Assembly: GCA_963825255.1 (NCBI GenBank)
Contig: CAWGSF010000001.1
Location: 558,001 to 622,000, forward strand
DNA from: JAIBJN01 sp963825255
Lineage (GTDB): Bacteria > Actinomycetota > Thermoleophilia > Gaiellales > Gaiellaceae
Direction of reading: 5' to 3'
DNA length: 64,000 bases
Part shown: one piece after another, positions 30,161 through 41,969 of the stretch
Layout of the letters: each line of letters starts with the position of its first letter
Numbering within the stretch: position 1 is the first letter of the stretch
The notes under the pieces: model-generated
Told to the model about the DNA's origin: nothing
Seen by the model: only the letters and a program-made list of their open reading frames with translations
Database searches by the model: none
Program-made: the position numbers and the translations under genes

Positions 30161-31129
30161 GCGTTCGCCTCGGAATCATCTCGACTGCACACATCAACCG
30201 GCTCGTCCTCGCCGGCGCGCGCGAGTCCGACCGCGTCGACGTCGTCGCCGTGGCGAGCCGCGACCTCGCCCGGGCAGAGGAGTACGCCCGCGAGAACGGG
30301 ATCGAGCGCGCGCACGGAAGCTACGAGGCGCTGCTCGACGATCCCGACGTCGAGGCCGTCTACATCTCCCTCCCGAACTCGCTCCACGTCGAGTGGTCGA
30401 TCAAGGCGCTCGAGGCCGGGAAGCACGTCCTCTGCGAGAAGCCGCTCAGCCGCCGGGCCGCCGACGTCGAGAAGGCCTTCGACGCCGCCGACGGTGCGGG
30501 GCGGATCCTCATGGAGGCCTTCATGTACCGCCACAACCCGCAGACCGCCAAGCTGCGGGAGCTCGTGGACGGCGGCGCCATCGGGAGGCTCCGGGTCGTG
30601 CGCACCGCGTTCAGCTTCACGGTCGAGGACGACGCGAACGTGCGGCTCGCGAAGGACCTCGACGGCGGCGGCCTCATGGACGTCGGGTGCTACTGCGTCA
30701 GCGGGTCGCGCCTCCTCGGCGGAGAGCCGGAGCGCGTCTTCGCCCGGCAGCTCGTCGGCGAGAGCGGCGTGGACGTCGTCTTCGCCGGCCTCCTGAGCTT
30801 CCCCGGCGACGTGACCGCGCAGTTCGACTGTGGCCTCGCGCTCCCCGACAGGGACGAGCTCGAGGTGATCGGCGAGGAAGGGTCGCTCTTCCTCGACGAC
30901 CCGTGGCACTGCCGCCGGCCCGTGATCGTGCATGAGGCGCGACGACGAGGTCGAGGAGATCTCGCTCACCCCGGTCGACTCGTACCGGCTCGAGCTCGAG
31001 AACCTCGGCGATGCGATCCGCGGGGTCGCCGAGCCGCTCCTCGGCCGCGAGGACGCCCTCGGCCAGGCCCGGACGATCGAGGCGCTCTACCGTTCCGCGG
31101 ACGAGGGGGTGGCGGTCGTCCCCGGCTAG
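30157..31129 (+). CDS. Gfo/Idh/MocA oxidoreductase, D-xylose dehydrogenase-like (one frameshift)
   Basis: Rossmann N-terminus LGIISTAHINRLVLAGA, EKP motif GKHVLCEKPLSRRAADV, then FMYRHNPQTAKLRELVDGGAIG and GGGLMDVGCYCVSGSRLLGGEPE, which resembles NADP-linked D-xylose 1-dehydrogenases and glucose-fructose oxidoreductase relatives. One extra base near 30938 breaks the last quarter (corrected length about 323). It is the last gene of the sugar operon; after it comes a GC-rich gap with an 18-bp palindrome ahead of comF. Confidence 0.88.
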
Positions 31130-31179
31130 CGCGAAGCCGGCACACCTCTGTGACACACACGCGCGCCGCGACGCGCTAT

Positions 31180-31197
31180 CCCACCCCCGGGGGTGGG
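31180..31197. repeat. 18-bp perfect palindrome upstream of comF
   Basis: CCCACCCCC followed directly by its reverse complement GGGGGTGGG, with no loop. The right arm runs into the first possible comF GTG start. It could bind a dimeric regulator or terminate the sugar operon, although no T-run follows. Confidence 0.5.
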
Positions 31198-31881
31198 TGT
31201 GGAGCGCATCGGCGCGTGGATTCTCGATCTCCTGGCACCGCGGCGGTGCCTGGCCTGCGGCCGCGGGGAGGAGCTCCTCTGCGGCGAGTGCCGGGGGCGC
31301 CTGCTCCTCCTGCGCGGAGCGGCGTGCGCCCGCTGCGGCTGCCCGACGGCGTGGCCGGTCGAGCGCTGCGGAGAGTGCGCGGGCCGCCGGCTCGCGTTCG
31401 CCTCCGCCCGGGCCGCGGTGGCCTACGACGGGCCGGCACGGCCGCTCGTCGCCGCGTGGAAGGAGCACGGCCTCGGCCGGGTTGTCACGGTCGCGGCCGA
31501 CCTCGTCGTGGACGTCGTCCCGCGTCCGGCCGCGGTCGCGCTCGCGTTCGTTCCCGGCGATCCCGACCGCGTCGCCTGGCGCGGCGCGAACCCCGCCGAG
31601 ATGCTCGCAGGAGAGCTCGGGCGACGGTGGGCGCTCCCCGTCGAGCCGTTCCTCGAGCGCGCCCGCAGCGTGCGGCCGCAGCGCGGGCTTCCGAAGGCGG
31701 CGCGGAGAGCGAACGTGCGGCAGGGCGTTCCGGGCGACCGCGCGCCGCGGCCGGCGCCGTGGCCCTCGTGGACGACGTCTACACGACCGGCGCGACCGTC
31801 GACGCGGCCGCCCGGGAGCTCCGCCGCGCGGGAGCCGGACCGGTACACGTCGTCACGTTCGCCCGGGCGATCAGGGGCTGA
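31193..31881 (+). CDS. comF: ComF-family phosphoribosyltransferase-like protein (frameshifted)
   Basis: N-terminal double zinc ribbon (CLACGRGEELLCGEC and CARCGCPT...CGECAGRR), then a type-I PRTase domain ending in the PRPP loop VALVDDVYTTGAT. Two extra bases, near 31695 and 31735, displace the frame between PKAARRANVR and the PRPP loop. The start is GTG 31193 or GTG 31199. In naturally competent bacteria ComF works in DNA uptake; elsewhere its role is unclear. Conserved position upstream of hpf and secA. Confidence 0.85.
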
Positions 31882-31946
31882 GGGTGGTCGTTGATGCGCT
31901 CTCGCCCCGGCGGGTAGGCTGGGGGAGACCGACGAGGGAGGCTCCG

Positions 31947-32492
31947 GTGAGACTTCAGGTCAAGGGCAAGAACGTCGAGGTGAGCGACACCCTCAAGACC
32001 TACGCCCAGGAGAAGCTCGGGAAGCTCGACAAGCATCTGAACGACACGACCCGGCTCGAGCTCGAGCTCGCGGTCGAGAAGAACCCGTCGATCTCCGACA
32101 ACCAGATCGCCGAGGCGACCGTGTGGACGAAGGGCCCCGTGTTGCGGGCCCGCGAGAGCTCGAGCGACATGCGCGCCTCGATCGACCAGCTCGTGGAGAA
32201 GCTCGAGCGTCAGGCGCGCCGCTACCGCGACAAGCGCCGGCGCGGCCACGGCCGGAACCACGGCGTCCAGGAGGCCGAGGTGATCCCGGTCGTCCCCGAC
32301 GAGGAGAGCCCCGTGATCGTCAAGACGAAGCAGTTCGCGGTGAAGCCGATGACGCCCGAGGAGGCGGTGCTCCAGCTCGAGCTGATCGGCCACGACTTCT
32401 TCGTCTTCCAGAACGCCGACACCTCGGACGTGAACGTCGTCTACCGCCGCCGCGACGGCGACTACGGGCTGATCGAGCCCCAGGTCGCCTAG
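31947..32492 (+). CDS. hpf: Ribosome hibernation promoting factor, long form
   Basis: 181 residues. The N-terminal HPF/YfiA domain is LQVKGKNVEVSDTLKTYAQEKLGKLDKHL, a charged linker (RQARRYRDKRRRGHGRN) follows, and the C-terminal domain KTKQFAVKPMTPEEAVLQLELIGHDFFVF...DGDYGLIEP dimerises to pair 70S ribosomes into 100S particles. GTG 31947 gives the standard N-terminus. A TAGGCT hexamer about 25 nt upstream may be its -10. It overlaps the next gene by one base (TAGTG). Confidence 0.95.
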   Translation: MRLQVKGKNVEVSDTLKTYAQEKLGKLDKHLNDTTRLELELAVEKNPSISDNQIAEATVWTKGPVLRARESSSDMRASIDQLVEKLERQARRYRDKRRRGHGRNHGVQEAEVIPVVPDEESPVIVKTKQFAVKPMTPEEAVLQLELIGHDFFVFQNADTSDVNVVYRRRDGDYGLIEPQVA

Positions 32493-33033
32493 TGGCTGCC
32501 GACGACGACATCAGGGATCCGCGCGCGTTCCGCTGGGTCGAGGCCGGCGTCTCCGGGCTCGCGCGCGAGCGCGAGTGGGACGCGACCGCCATCGTCGAGC
32601 TGCCGTCGCTCCGGGGCGAGTCGGTCGTCGAGCTCGACTTCCGCCTCCTCGGGGACGGCTCGCTCGTCGGCGAGGTTCCGCGCCGAGGCGCTGAGCGACA
32701 TCACCGCGGGGCTCGAGCTCGCCCCGCCGTACGCCGCCCGGGCGGTGCGCCAGAGCGACGCTCGAGTGGTTGGTCGGCGCCGTCCAGCTCGAGTCCGACG
32801 TCGTCGACCTCCCGCGGGACGTCCCCGCGCAGACGCTCGAGGTGGCCATCCCGCCGGAGGGCGAGCGGATGGTGATCGTCGACGGGGAGATCCTCGGCGA
32901 GGAGCCCACCGGCCTCGTCGGCGCGGCCGCGAGCGAGCTCGAGCGGCGCGGGCGGGAGCGCTTTCAGGCTTTCGTCGCGCGTGCCGATAGGGTGGAGGAC
33001 GGACGATGGGATCTCACCATCGACCCCCTGTGA
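32492..33033 (+). CDS. Hypothetical protein between hpf and secA (two frameshifts)
   Basis: Not recognised. After correcting extra bases near 32675 and 32757 it reads about 179 residues: DDDIRDPRAFRWVEAGVSGLAR, ATAIVELPSLRGESVVELDFRLL, FRAEALSDITAGLELAPPYAARAV and PPEGERMVIVDGEILGEE. It has no membrane helix and no signal peptide, is rich in acidic residues and hydrophobic beta-like stretches, so it is likely a small cytoplasmic protein. Its frame is conserved across the shifts, which supports it being a real gene. It starts on the hpf stop and ends 24 bp before secA. Confidence 0.6.
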
Positions 33034-33044
33034 CGACCTGCCGC

Positions 33045-33050
33045 TAACCT
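33045..33050 (+). promoter_or_regulatory. Likely -10 element of secA
   Basis: TAACCT ends 7 bp before the secA ATG, giving a leaderless or nearly leaderless message. No ribosome site is visible between it and the start. Confidence 0.4.
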
Positions 33051-33057
33051 AGCCTCG

Positions 33058-35751
<2,694 letters not shown>

Positions 35752-35887
35752 CGCCGTAGCTTTCTCGTCACACGCCGTCGTGCCCGCGTGACGATCGGCG
35801 CGCCATGCGCGCGCCCGTCGGCGATACGCTCGAAGCGGAGGGAGGCCCGCGGCGGCCCCGGCGTCCAAGCCCGCTACCATCCCGTCC

Positions 35888-36995
35888 ATGGCCGAGCGCA
35901 GCGCACTCGAGCGAGAGCTCGCGGAGATCGGGACCCAGCTCGCCTGGGTCCGTGATTACCTTTGACCCCGAAGGGCTGAGGGCGCGCACGGCCGAGCTCG
36001 AGGAGGCGATGGGGGCGCCCGGCTTCTGGGACGACCAGCAGGAGGCGGCCCGCACCTCCGCGGAGCACGCGCGGCTCTCCCGCCGCCTCGAGAGCTACGA
36101 GCGCCTCCGCTCCGAGGCAGACGACCTCGGGGAGCTCCTCGCGCTCGCCTCCGACGACGGCGAGCTCGACGAGATCGAGCAGACGGCGCTCGCGCTGCGC
36201 GGCGAGCTCGACCGGCTCCAGGAGGACTCGCTCTTCACCGGCGAGTACGACGGGGGCGACGCGGTCGTCTCGATCCACGCCGGCACGGGCGGCACCGACG
36301 CGCAGGACTGGGCGGAGATCCTTCTGCGCATGTACCTTCGCTGGGCCGCGGAGCGCGGCTTCGAGACGGAGCTGCTCGAGGTTTCCGCCGGGGAGGAGGC
36401 CGGGATCAAGTCGGCGACCTTCACGGTCGAGGGCGAGAACGCCTACGGGACGCTCAAGGCGGAACGGGGAGTGCACAGGCTCGTCCGGCTCTCGCCGTTC
36501 GACCAGGCCCACCGCCGCCACACGTCGTTCGCGCAGGTGATCGTCAGCCCGCTCGTCCCGGACGATCTCGACATCGGGATCGACGAAGCCGACCTCCGCA
36601 TCGACACGTACCGCGCGAGCGGGGCCGGCGGCCAGCACGTCAACAAGACCGACTCGGCGGTCCGGATCACGCACGTCCCCACCGGCATCGTCGTCCAGTG
36701 CCAGAACGAGCGCTCGCAGCTGTCGAACCGCCAGACCGCCATGCGCATCCTCAAGAGCCGGCTCGCCGAGCACGAGCTCGAGAAGCGCGAGGCGGAGCTC
36801 GCCCGGGAGCGCGGCGAGGTGCTCGACACCGGGTTCGGAAGCCAGATCCGCAGCTACGTCCTCCACCCGTACCAGCTCGTGAAGGACCACCGCACGGACG
36901 TCGAGGAGGGAAACGCGCAGGGAGTCCTCGACGGCGACCTCGACCCGTTCATCCGCGCGTACCTGCTCGCGCGCGCAACGGGAGCGGTCGCGTAG
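35888..36995 (+). CDS. prfB: Peptide chain release factor 2, programmed +1 frameshift
   Basis: RF2 recognises UGA/UAA and triggers release. The frame from ATG 35888 reads 25 codons and meets TGA at 35963-35965 inside CTTTGAC, exactly the shift site and codon 26 position of bacterial prfB autoregulation; a +1 shift enters DPEGLRARTAELEEAMGAPGFWDD and runs to 36995. The GGQ motif is GAGGQHVNKTDSAVRI, with NERSQLSNRQTAM after it. The usual AGGGGG just before the site is absent; instead an 8-bp stem-loop (GGACCCAG/CTGGGTCC) ends 8 nt upstream. About 368 residues in total. Confidence 0.93.
35931..35951 (+). promoter_or_regulatory. Stem-loop upstream of the prfB frameshift site
   Basis: GGACCCAG (35931-35938), loop CTCGC, CTGGGTCC (35944-35951): a perfect 8-bp stem within the coding sequence, ending 8 nt before the slippery CTT and 11 nt before the TGA. 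It could be a stimulator replacing the Shine-Dalgarno-like signal used in enteric prfB. Confidence 0.45.
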
Positions 36996-37138
36996 TGCTG
37001 CCTCGAATCAAGGGGGTCGGTGGGCCGTGTCCACGATGGCCGACATGCGCCCTCCGGCCGTCCCTTTCGCTACACTCCGGCTCCGTGCGATTCCCCCACA
37101 GGCGCGCCCTCGGGACGGGCGCAGCCGGGTAGAAACCG

Positions 37139-37945
37139 GTGCAGGAAGCCGACCTCACAGAGCACCTCGAAGAGTCTGACGCGGCCGCGCCGTCGCTGAA
37201 CGGCGACCCCGCCGCCGAGACGTCGACCGAGGACGTCGTCCCGGCGCCCCCTCCCTCGGGGACGCCCATGATCGTCTTCGAGGCCGTGACGAAGGTCTAC
37301 GACACGAACGTCGTCGCCCTGCGGAACGCGACCTTCGTCATCGAGAAGGGCGAGTTCGTCTTCCTCGTCGGCCCGTCGGGCTCGGGCAAGTCGACGATCA
37401 TGCGCCTCCTCCTCAAGGAGCTCGAGCCGACCGAGGGCCGCATCATCGTCGGCGGTCGCGAGCTCGCGCGGCTCAAGGGAGGCAAGGTGCCCCTGCTGCG
37501 GCGCAACCTCGGCTGTGTCTTCCAGGACTTCAAGCTCCTCACGGATCGCACCGCCTACGAGAACGTCGCGTACGCGCTCAAAGTGCAGGGCGAGTCGAAG
37601 TCGCAGATCCGCGGCAAGGTCCCGGAGATCCTCTCCCTCGTCGGCCTCGGCTCGAAGATGAACAACTACCCGAACGAGCTCTCGGGCGGCGAGCAGCAGC
37701 GGGTCTCGATCGCCAGGGCGTTCGTGAACCACCCGCCCCTCGTCATCTGCGACGAGCCGACCGGCAACCTCGACCCCGACACCTCCGTCGGGATCATGCA
37801 GCTTCTCTACCGCATCAACCGCACGGGGACGACCGTCCTCATGGCCACGCACGACCGCGAGATGGTCGACAAGATGCGCAAGCGCGTGATCGCGCTCGAG
37901 GACGGGACCGTGACCCGCGACGAGCGTCGCGGCAGCTACGGATAG
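37139..37945 (+). CDS. ftsE: Cell division ATP-binding protein FtsE
   Basis: ABC ATPase that, with FtsX, activates peptidoglycan hydrolases at the septum. Walker A GPSGSGKSTIMRLL, the FQDFKLLTDRTAYENVAYAL region typical of FtsE, signature LSGGEQQRVSIARAF, Walker B LVICDEPTGNLD. The GTG start gives a 43-residue acidic N-terminal extension before the usual MIVFEAVTKVYDTNVVAL; an internal ATG at 37268 would give the standard length. It precedes ftsX by 11 bp. Confidence 0.95.
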   Translation: MQEADLTEHLEESDAAAPSLNGDPAAETSTEDVVPAPPPSGTPMIVFEAVTKVYDTNVVALRNATFVIEKGEFVFLVGPSGSGKSTIMRLLLKELEPTEGRIIVGGRELARLKGGKVPLLRRNLGCVFQDFKLLTDRTAYENVAYALKVQGESKSQIRGKVPEILSLVGLGSKMNNYPNELSGGEQQRVSIARAFVNHPPLVICDEPTGNLDPDTSVGIMQLLYRINRTGTTVLMATHDREMVDKMRKRVIALEDGTVTRDERRGSYG

Positions 37946-37956
37946 GGGACGCGGCG

Positions 37957-38847
37957 ATGGTGAGTCGAACCAAGCTCTTCGTCTCCGAGGCCGTGCACTC
38001 GATCGCGGCGAACTTCTCGACCACGTTCGCCGCGGTCATGACCGTCCTGATCGGCATGTTCCTGCTCGGCCTCTTCATCGCGCTGGGGAGCTGGGTCATC
38101 TCGTGGACGAACCACGTGAAGAAGGAGCTCGTCGTCAACGTCTACTTCTGCACCCAGCTCACGTGCGGCGAGGAGGCGACCCCCTCGCAGATCGAGGCCG
38201 TCCGCACCCAGCTCACGTCGAACCCCGACGTGAAGTCGTTCAAGTTCGTCTCGAAGGACGATGCCTGGGAGGAGATGAAGAAGCGGTTCCCCGACCTGAC
38301 GCAGAACAGCGCCCGGAACCCGCTCCCTGCCTCCTACGAGGTCATCCCGGCCGACGCCGACAGGGTGCAGGAGATCGCGGCGACGCTCGACCCGCCGCCG
38401 ACCGGCGTCGAGACCGTGAAGTACGGCGAGAAGAAGGCGGAACGGGTCCTTCAGGTCGCCACGATCATCGGGGTGATCTTCCTCGTCGGGAGCATCATCC
38501 TCCTCATCGCCTCGACCATCCTCATCGCCAACACCATCCGTCTCTCGATCTTCGCGCGGCGGCGTGAGATCGAGGTGATGAAGCTCGTCGGTGCGACGAA
38601 CTGGTTCGTCCGCGCGCCCTTCATGCTGGAGGGCATCCTCTGCGGGCTCGCCGGCTCGGTTCTCGCCGTCATCCTCCTCCTCATGGCGAAGGAGCTGGCG
38701 CTGCCGGGGATCATGGGCCGCATCGAGAGCCCGGACGACATCCAGGCCTGGAGCTTCCCGGTCGTCGCTCTCATCCTCGTCGCCGTCAGCCTCCTCGTCG
38801 GCGCCGCCGGGTCCGGCATCACGCTGCGGCGCTTCCTGCGGATCTAG
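37957..38847 (+). CDS. ftsX: Cell division permease FtsX
   Basis: Four-helix permease partner of FtsE. A cytoplasmic N-terminus (FVSEAVHSIAANFSTT), first helix (VMTVLIGMFLLGLFIALGSWVI), an extracellular domain of about 120 residues that would contact a hydrolase or its activator, then three helices, with the coupling segment RRREIEVMKLVGATNWFVRAPFMLEG between helices. 296 residues, normal for actinobacteria. It ends 45 bp before the S41 protease gene. Confidence 0.95.
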   Translation: MVSRTKLFVSEAVHSIAANFSTTFAAVMTVLIGMFLLGLFIALGSWVISWTNHVKKELVVNVYFCTQLTCGEEATPSQIEAVRTQLTSNPDVKSFKFVSKDDAWEEMKKRFPDLTQNSARNPLPASYEVIPADADRVQEIAATLDPPPTGVETVKYGEKKAERVLQVATIIGVIFLVGSIILLIASTILIANTIRLSIFARRREIEVMKLVGATNWFVRAPFMLEGILCGLAGSVLAVILLLMAKELALPGIMGRIESPDDIQAWSFPVVALILVAVSLLVGAAGSGITLRRFLRI

Positions 38848-38892
38848 GCCCGTGACGGCGGGACGCCCGGCACCGACGACGGCGGGTGCTCC

Positions 38893-40068
38893 GTGAAGCG
38901 GACGGTCGGCTACGTCGCCGGGATCGTCGTCGTCCTCGGCGCGTTCATCCTCGGCTTCTTCCTCACCAACTCGGAGGGGGGCGTTCGCGCCACGAGCGGG
39001 CCGCTCCGCAGCGACCGGCCGATCACGCTCGTCGACGAGGTGCGCGCCGAGCTCGAGTCCTCCTACTACCGTTGGATCGACCCGGCGGTGCTCGAGCGGC
39101 CGGCCGTGGACGACATCCTCGAGGGCCTCGACGATCCGCACACGGACTACCTCACCGAGCACGAGTACGAGAGCCTCCAGGAGACGACCGACGGCACCTA
39201 CTCGGGGATCGGGCTGACCGTCGGCCCGGCGCGGAACGGCCTCACCGTCACCTCCGCGCTGAGGGGCCCCGCCCGCGAGGCCGGGATCCGGCCGGGCGAC
39301 GTGATCGTGCGGATCGACGGCCGGGCCGCGCACAACCTGTCGTTCGAGCGGTCGCTCGCGCTGATCAAGGGCGAGCACGGCACCCTCGTCCACCTGAGCG
39401 TTCAGCGGCCGAACAAGGGGACCCTCGAGTTCACGGTCATGCGCCAGCAGATCGACGTGCCGCCGATCAGCGCGCACATGGTGAGAGTCGAAAGACGGAA
39501 GGTCGGGTACATCCGCGTCTTCTCCTTCCCGACCGGGTCGGCCGACCGGATCGAGCAGGCGACCGCCCGCCTCGTGGAGAAGGGCGCGAAGGGCGCGATC
39601 CTCGACCTCCGCGACAACCCCGGCGGCCTGCTCTCGGAAGCAGTCGACGTCACCTCGGTCTACCTCGGCTCGGGCATCGTGTGCCGAACGGACGGCCTCC
39701 ACGAGGAGCCGCACACGTACAGCGTCAGCGGCCTCTCGACGCAGCCCGACCTGCCACTCGTCGTCCTCGTCGACGGGGGGAGCGCGAGCGCCGCCGAGAT
39801 CCTGGCCGGCGCGTTCCACGACAACGACCGCGCCGTGCTCGTCGGCGAGCGCACGTACGGGAAGGCGTCGGTGCAGACCGTCGCCCCGCTCAGCGACGGC
39901 GGGGCGCTCAAGCTCACGACCGCGAAGTATCTGACGCCCGCCGGCGCGGACATCACGGGGCGGGGCATCGAGCCGGGCATCGTCGCCGTCGACGACCCGC
40001 TGACGGAGCGCGACGAGGCCCTGCGGATCGCCCGCGCCACGATGCTCGACGTCCTCCGGGACGGCTAG
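38893..40068 (+). CDS. Carboxyl-terminal processing protease, S41 family, with PDZ domain
   Basis: Membrane-anchored serine protease: N-terminal anchor (YVAGIVVVLGAFILGFFLT), a PDZ domain (GIGLTVGPARNGLTVTSALRGPAREAGIRPGDVI) and the S41 catalytic domain with the nucleophile in GGSASAAEILAGA and the general-base Lys in GERTYGKASVQ. 391 residues. GTG start. After ftsEX it may trim cell-wall enzymes or their regulators outside the membrane; that link rests on context only. Confidence 0.93.
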   Translation: MKRTVGYVAGIVVVLGAFILGFFLTNSEGGVRATSGPLRSDRPITLVDEVRAELESSYYRWIDPAVLERPAVDDILEGLDDPHTDYLTEHEYESLQETTDGTYSGIGLTVGPARNGLTVTSALRGPAREAGIRPGDVIVRIDGRAAHNLSFERSLALIKGEHGTLVHLSVQRPNKGTLEFTVMRQQIDVPPISAHMVRVERRKVGYIRVFSFPTGSADRIEQATARLVEKGAKGAILDLRDNPGGLLSEAVDVTSVYLGSGIVCRTDGLHEEPHTYSVSGLSTQPDLPLVVLVDGGSASAAEILAGAFHDNDRAVLVGERTYGKASVQTVAPLSDGGALKLTTAKYLTPAGADITGRGIEPGIVAVDDPLTERDEALRIARATMLDVLRDG

Positions 40069-40076
40069 CGCTCGAC

Positions 40077-41756
40077 TTGGCGGAGGTCGCGGTCTGCGAG
40101 CTCGCCCGCCGCGGCAAGCTCTTCGTCGGCGAGCCGTACTTCGGCGGCGGCCGGCCCGTCGTGGTCGACCGCAAGGGCGCCGGCGATGCGGCCGTCGGCG
40201 ATCTCGTCGTCCTCCGTCTCGGGGCCGGGCGGGCGCGCCTCGAGCGTGTCCTCGGCCGCCCGGACGACATCGAGGCCGTCCTCGAGGGACTGCTCTGGCA
40301 CGAGGGCGCGCGTCGCGAGCACGCTCCCCTGCCGCCGCCTCCGCCTGACGAGGAGCCGGATCGCGTCGATCTCCGCGGGCTCTTCGCGTGCACCATCGAC
40401 CCGGCGGAGGCGAAGGACTTCGACGACGCGATCAGCCTCCAGCGCGAGGGAGACGGCGCGCGCGCCTGGGTCCACATCGCTGACGTCTCGGCCTACGTGC
40501 CCGCCGGGTCGCCGCTCGACGAGGACGCCGCCGAGCGCGCGTTCTCGCTCTACGTGCCCGGGCGTGTCGAGCCGATGCTCCCCGAAGAGCTCTCGGCCGG
40601 GCTCTGCAGCCTTCGCCCGCACGAGGAGCGGCGCTGCGTGACGGTGGAGATCCCCTTCGACGGCGACCTCGTTCCCGGTGAGCCGCGCTTCTATCGGAGC
40701 CTCATCCGCAGCCGCGGGCGGCTCACGTACAGCCACGCGCAGGCGATCCTCGCCGGGCGGGAGCACGCCGGCGAGGAGCTCGCGGAGACGCTCGCTCTCG
40801 CCCAGCAGGTGGCCGAGGCCCTGCGACGGCGGCGCTACGCGCGGGGGGCGCTCCGGATCGAGACGGGGGAGATCGCGTTCGCGTTCGACGGCCACGGGGG
40901 CGTCGAACGGGCCTGGATCGAGGCCGAGCCGCTCGCCCACATGCTCGTCGAGGAGCTGATGATCGTCGCGAACGAGGCGGTGGCTGGCCTCCTCGCCGGC
41001 CGGAAGCGCGACGCCCTGTACCGCGTCCACGAGCGGCCGGACCCGCAGTCGGTCGAGCTCCTCCTCGCGAAGCTCGCCGATCTCGAGGTGCCGACGCCGG
41101 CCGCGCCCGACCACCTGAGCCCGGCCGACGCCGCCCGGCTCGCGGGCCGCGCGAGCGCCGCGGTCACCCGCTACCAGGAGCAGTCGGGGCGTGGAGCCGA
41201 GGCCTTTCCCGCGCTCGTGCTCCGAGCGCTCAAGCAGGCGCGCTACGACCCCGCGAACCTCGGCCACTCTGGTCTCGCCAGCCGCGCCTACTGCCACTTC
41301 ACCTCGCCCATCCGCCGCTACCCCGACCTCGTATGCCACCGCGCGCTCCTGCACGAGCTCGGCGTCCTCGACGTCGAGCTCCCCGAGGACCTGCCCGAGC
41401 TTGCCGAGTGGGCGTCCGTGCGCGAGCGCGCCCTCGCGGGGATCGAGTACCGCGCCGACGAGCTGTGCCTCGCCTGGTTCCTCGAGCGGCGGCTCTTCGA
41501 GGAGGGTTGGGACGCCACCTTCGAGGGCGAGGTCATCGGCGCGATCCCGTCGGGCATCTTCGTCCGCTTCGACGGCGTCTTCGAAGGCTACGTGCCCGTG
41601 CGCAGGCTCGCGGGCGACTACTTCGAGCTGAACACGCTCGGGACTGCCCTCGTCGGCCGCCGGACAGGCCGCGCCTACCGCCTCGGCGACCCGATCGAGG
41701 TCACCGTGGCGGAGGTCCGGAGGTGGGAGGGGAAGGTCGAGCTCGGACTCCCGTAA
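40077..41756 (+). CDS. rnr: Ribonuclease R/RNase II family exoribonuclease
   Basis: 3'-5' exoribonuclease that also degrades messages freed by trans-translation, matching smpB and ssrA nearby. The RNB catalytic site is CTIDPAEAKDFDDAISLQ; HIADVSAYVPAGS and YCHFTSPIRRYPDLVCHRALL are family blocks, and an S1 domain closes the chain (GEVIGAIPSGIFVRFDGVFEGYVPV). No ATG or GTG lies in the gap after the protease stop; TTG 40077 gives 559 residues, short for RNase R because only part of the N-terminal cold-shock region is present. Confidence 0.92.
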   Translation: MAEVAVCELARRGKLFVGEPYFGGGRPVVVDRKGAGDAAVGDLVVLRLGAGRARLERVLGRPDDIEAVLEGLLWHEGARREHAPLPPPPPDEEPDRVDLRGLFACTIDPAEAKDFDDAISLQREGDGARAWVHIADVSAYVPAGSPLDEDAAERAFSLYVPGRVEPMLPEELSAGLCSLRPHEERRCVTVEIPFDGDLVPGEPRFYRSLIRSRGRLTYSHAQAILAGREHAGEELAETLALAQQVAEALRRRRYARGALRIETGEIAFAFDGHGGVERAWIEAEPLAHMLVEELMIVANEAVAGLLAGRKRDALYRVHERPDPQSVELLLAKLADLEVPTPAAPDHLSPADAARLAGRASAAVTRYQEQSGRGAEAFPALVLRALKQARYDPANLGHSGLASRAYCHFTSPIRRYPDLVCHRALLHELGVLDVELPEDLPELAEWASVRERALAGIEYRADELCLAWFLERRLFEEGWDATFEGEVIGAIPSGIFVRFDGVFEGYVPVRRLAGDYFELNTLGTALVGRRTGRAYRLGDPIEVTVAEVRRWEGKVELGLP

Positions 41757-41805
41757 CCGGACGGCGATATTTCACGCTCTTTGCGGAGAAAGATCTCGTA
41801 CCCCC

Positions 41806-41835
41806 TTGCGCGCGGAGGACGCGGTTCTCTAAGGT
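41806..41835 (+). promoter_or_regulatory. Possible promoter upstream of smpB
   Basis: TTGCGC (41806-41811), 18-nt spacer, TAAGGT (41830-41835). Transcripts from it would run through the hairpin at 41907-41954 before smpB. Confidence 0.3.
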
Positions 41836-41906
41836 GCCGATTGCGCCGAGCACGGAGCGCGACTAGGACGAAGCCTCGCCGGTAGGCACTACGCGGAAGC
41901 GGAAGG

Positions 41907-41954
41907 TTCGCCGGCAGGGGGGACGAAAGCGCAACCGGCTCGGCGAATTTTTTT
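41907..41954 (+). terminator. Rho-independent-type terminator between rnr and smpB
   Basis: TTCGCCG (41907-41913) pairs with CGGCGAA (41941-41947), and seven T follow (41948-41954). It ends 15 bp before the smpB ATG. The loop is long (27 nt) and may fold further. The position allows termination of the rnr operon or attenuation of smpB. Confidence 0.5.
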
Positions 41955-41969
41955 GGTCCAATTCGTGAC

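Noticed and set aside
31141..31180. Alternating CA/TG stretch before comF as a microsatellite
   Set aside because: Too short and irregular to be meaningful beside the palindrome.
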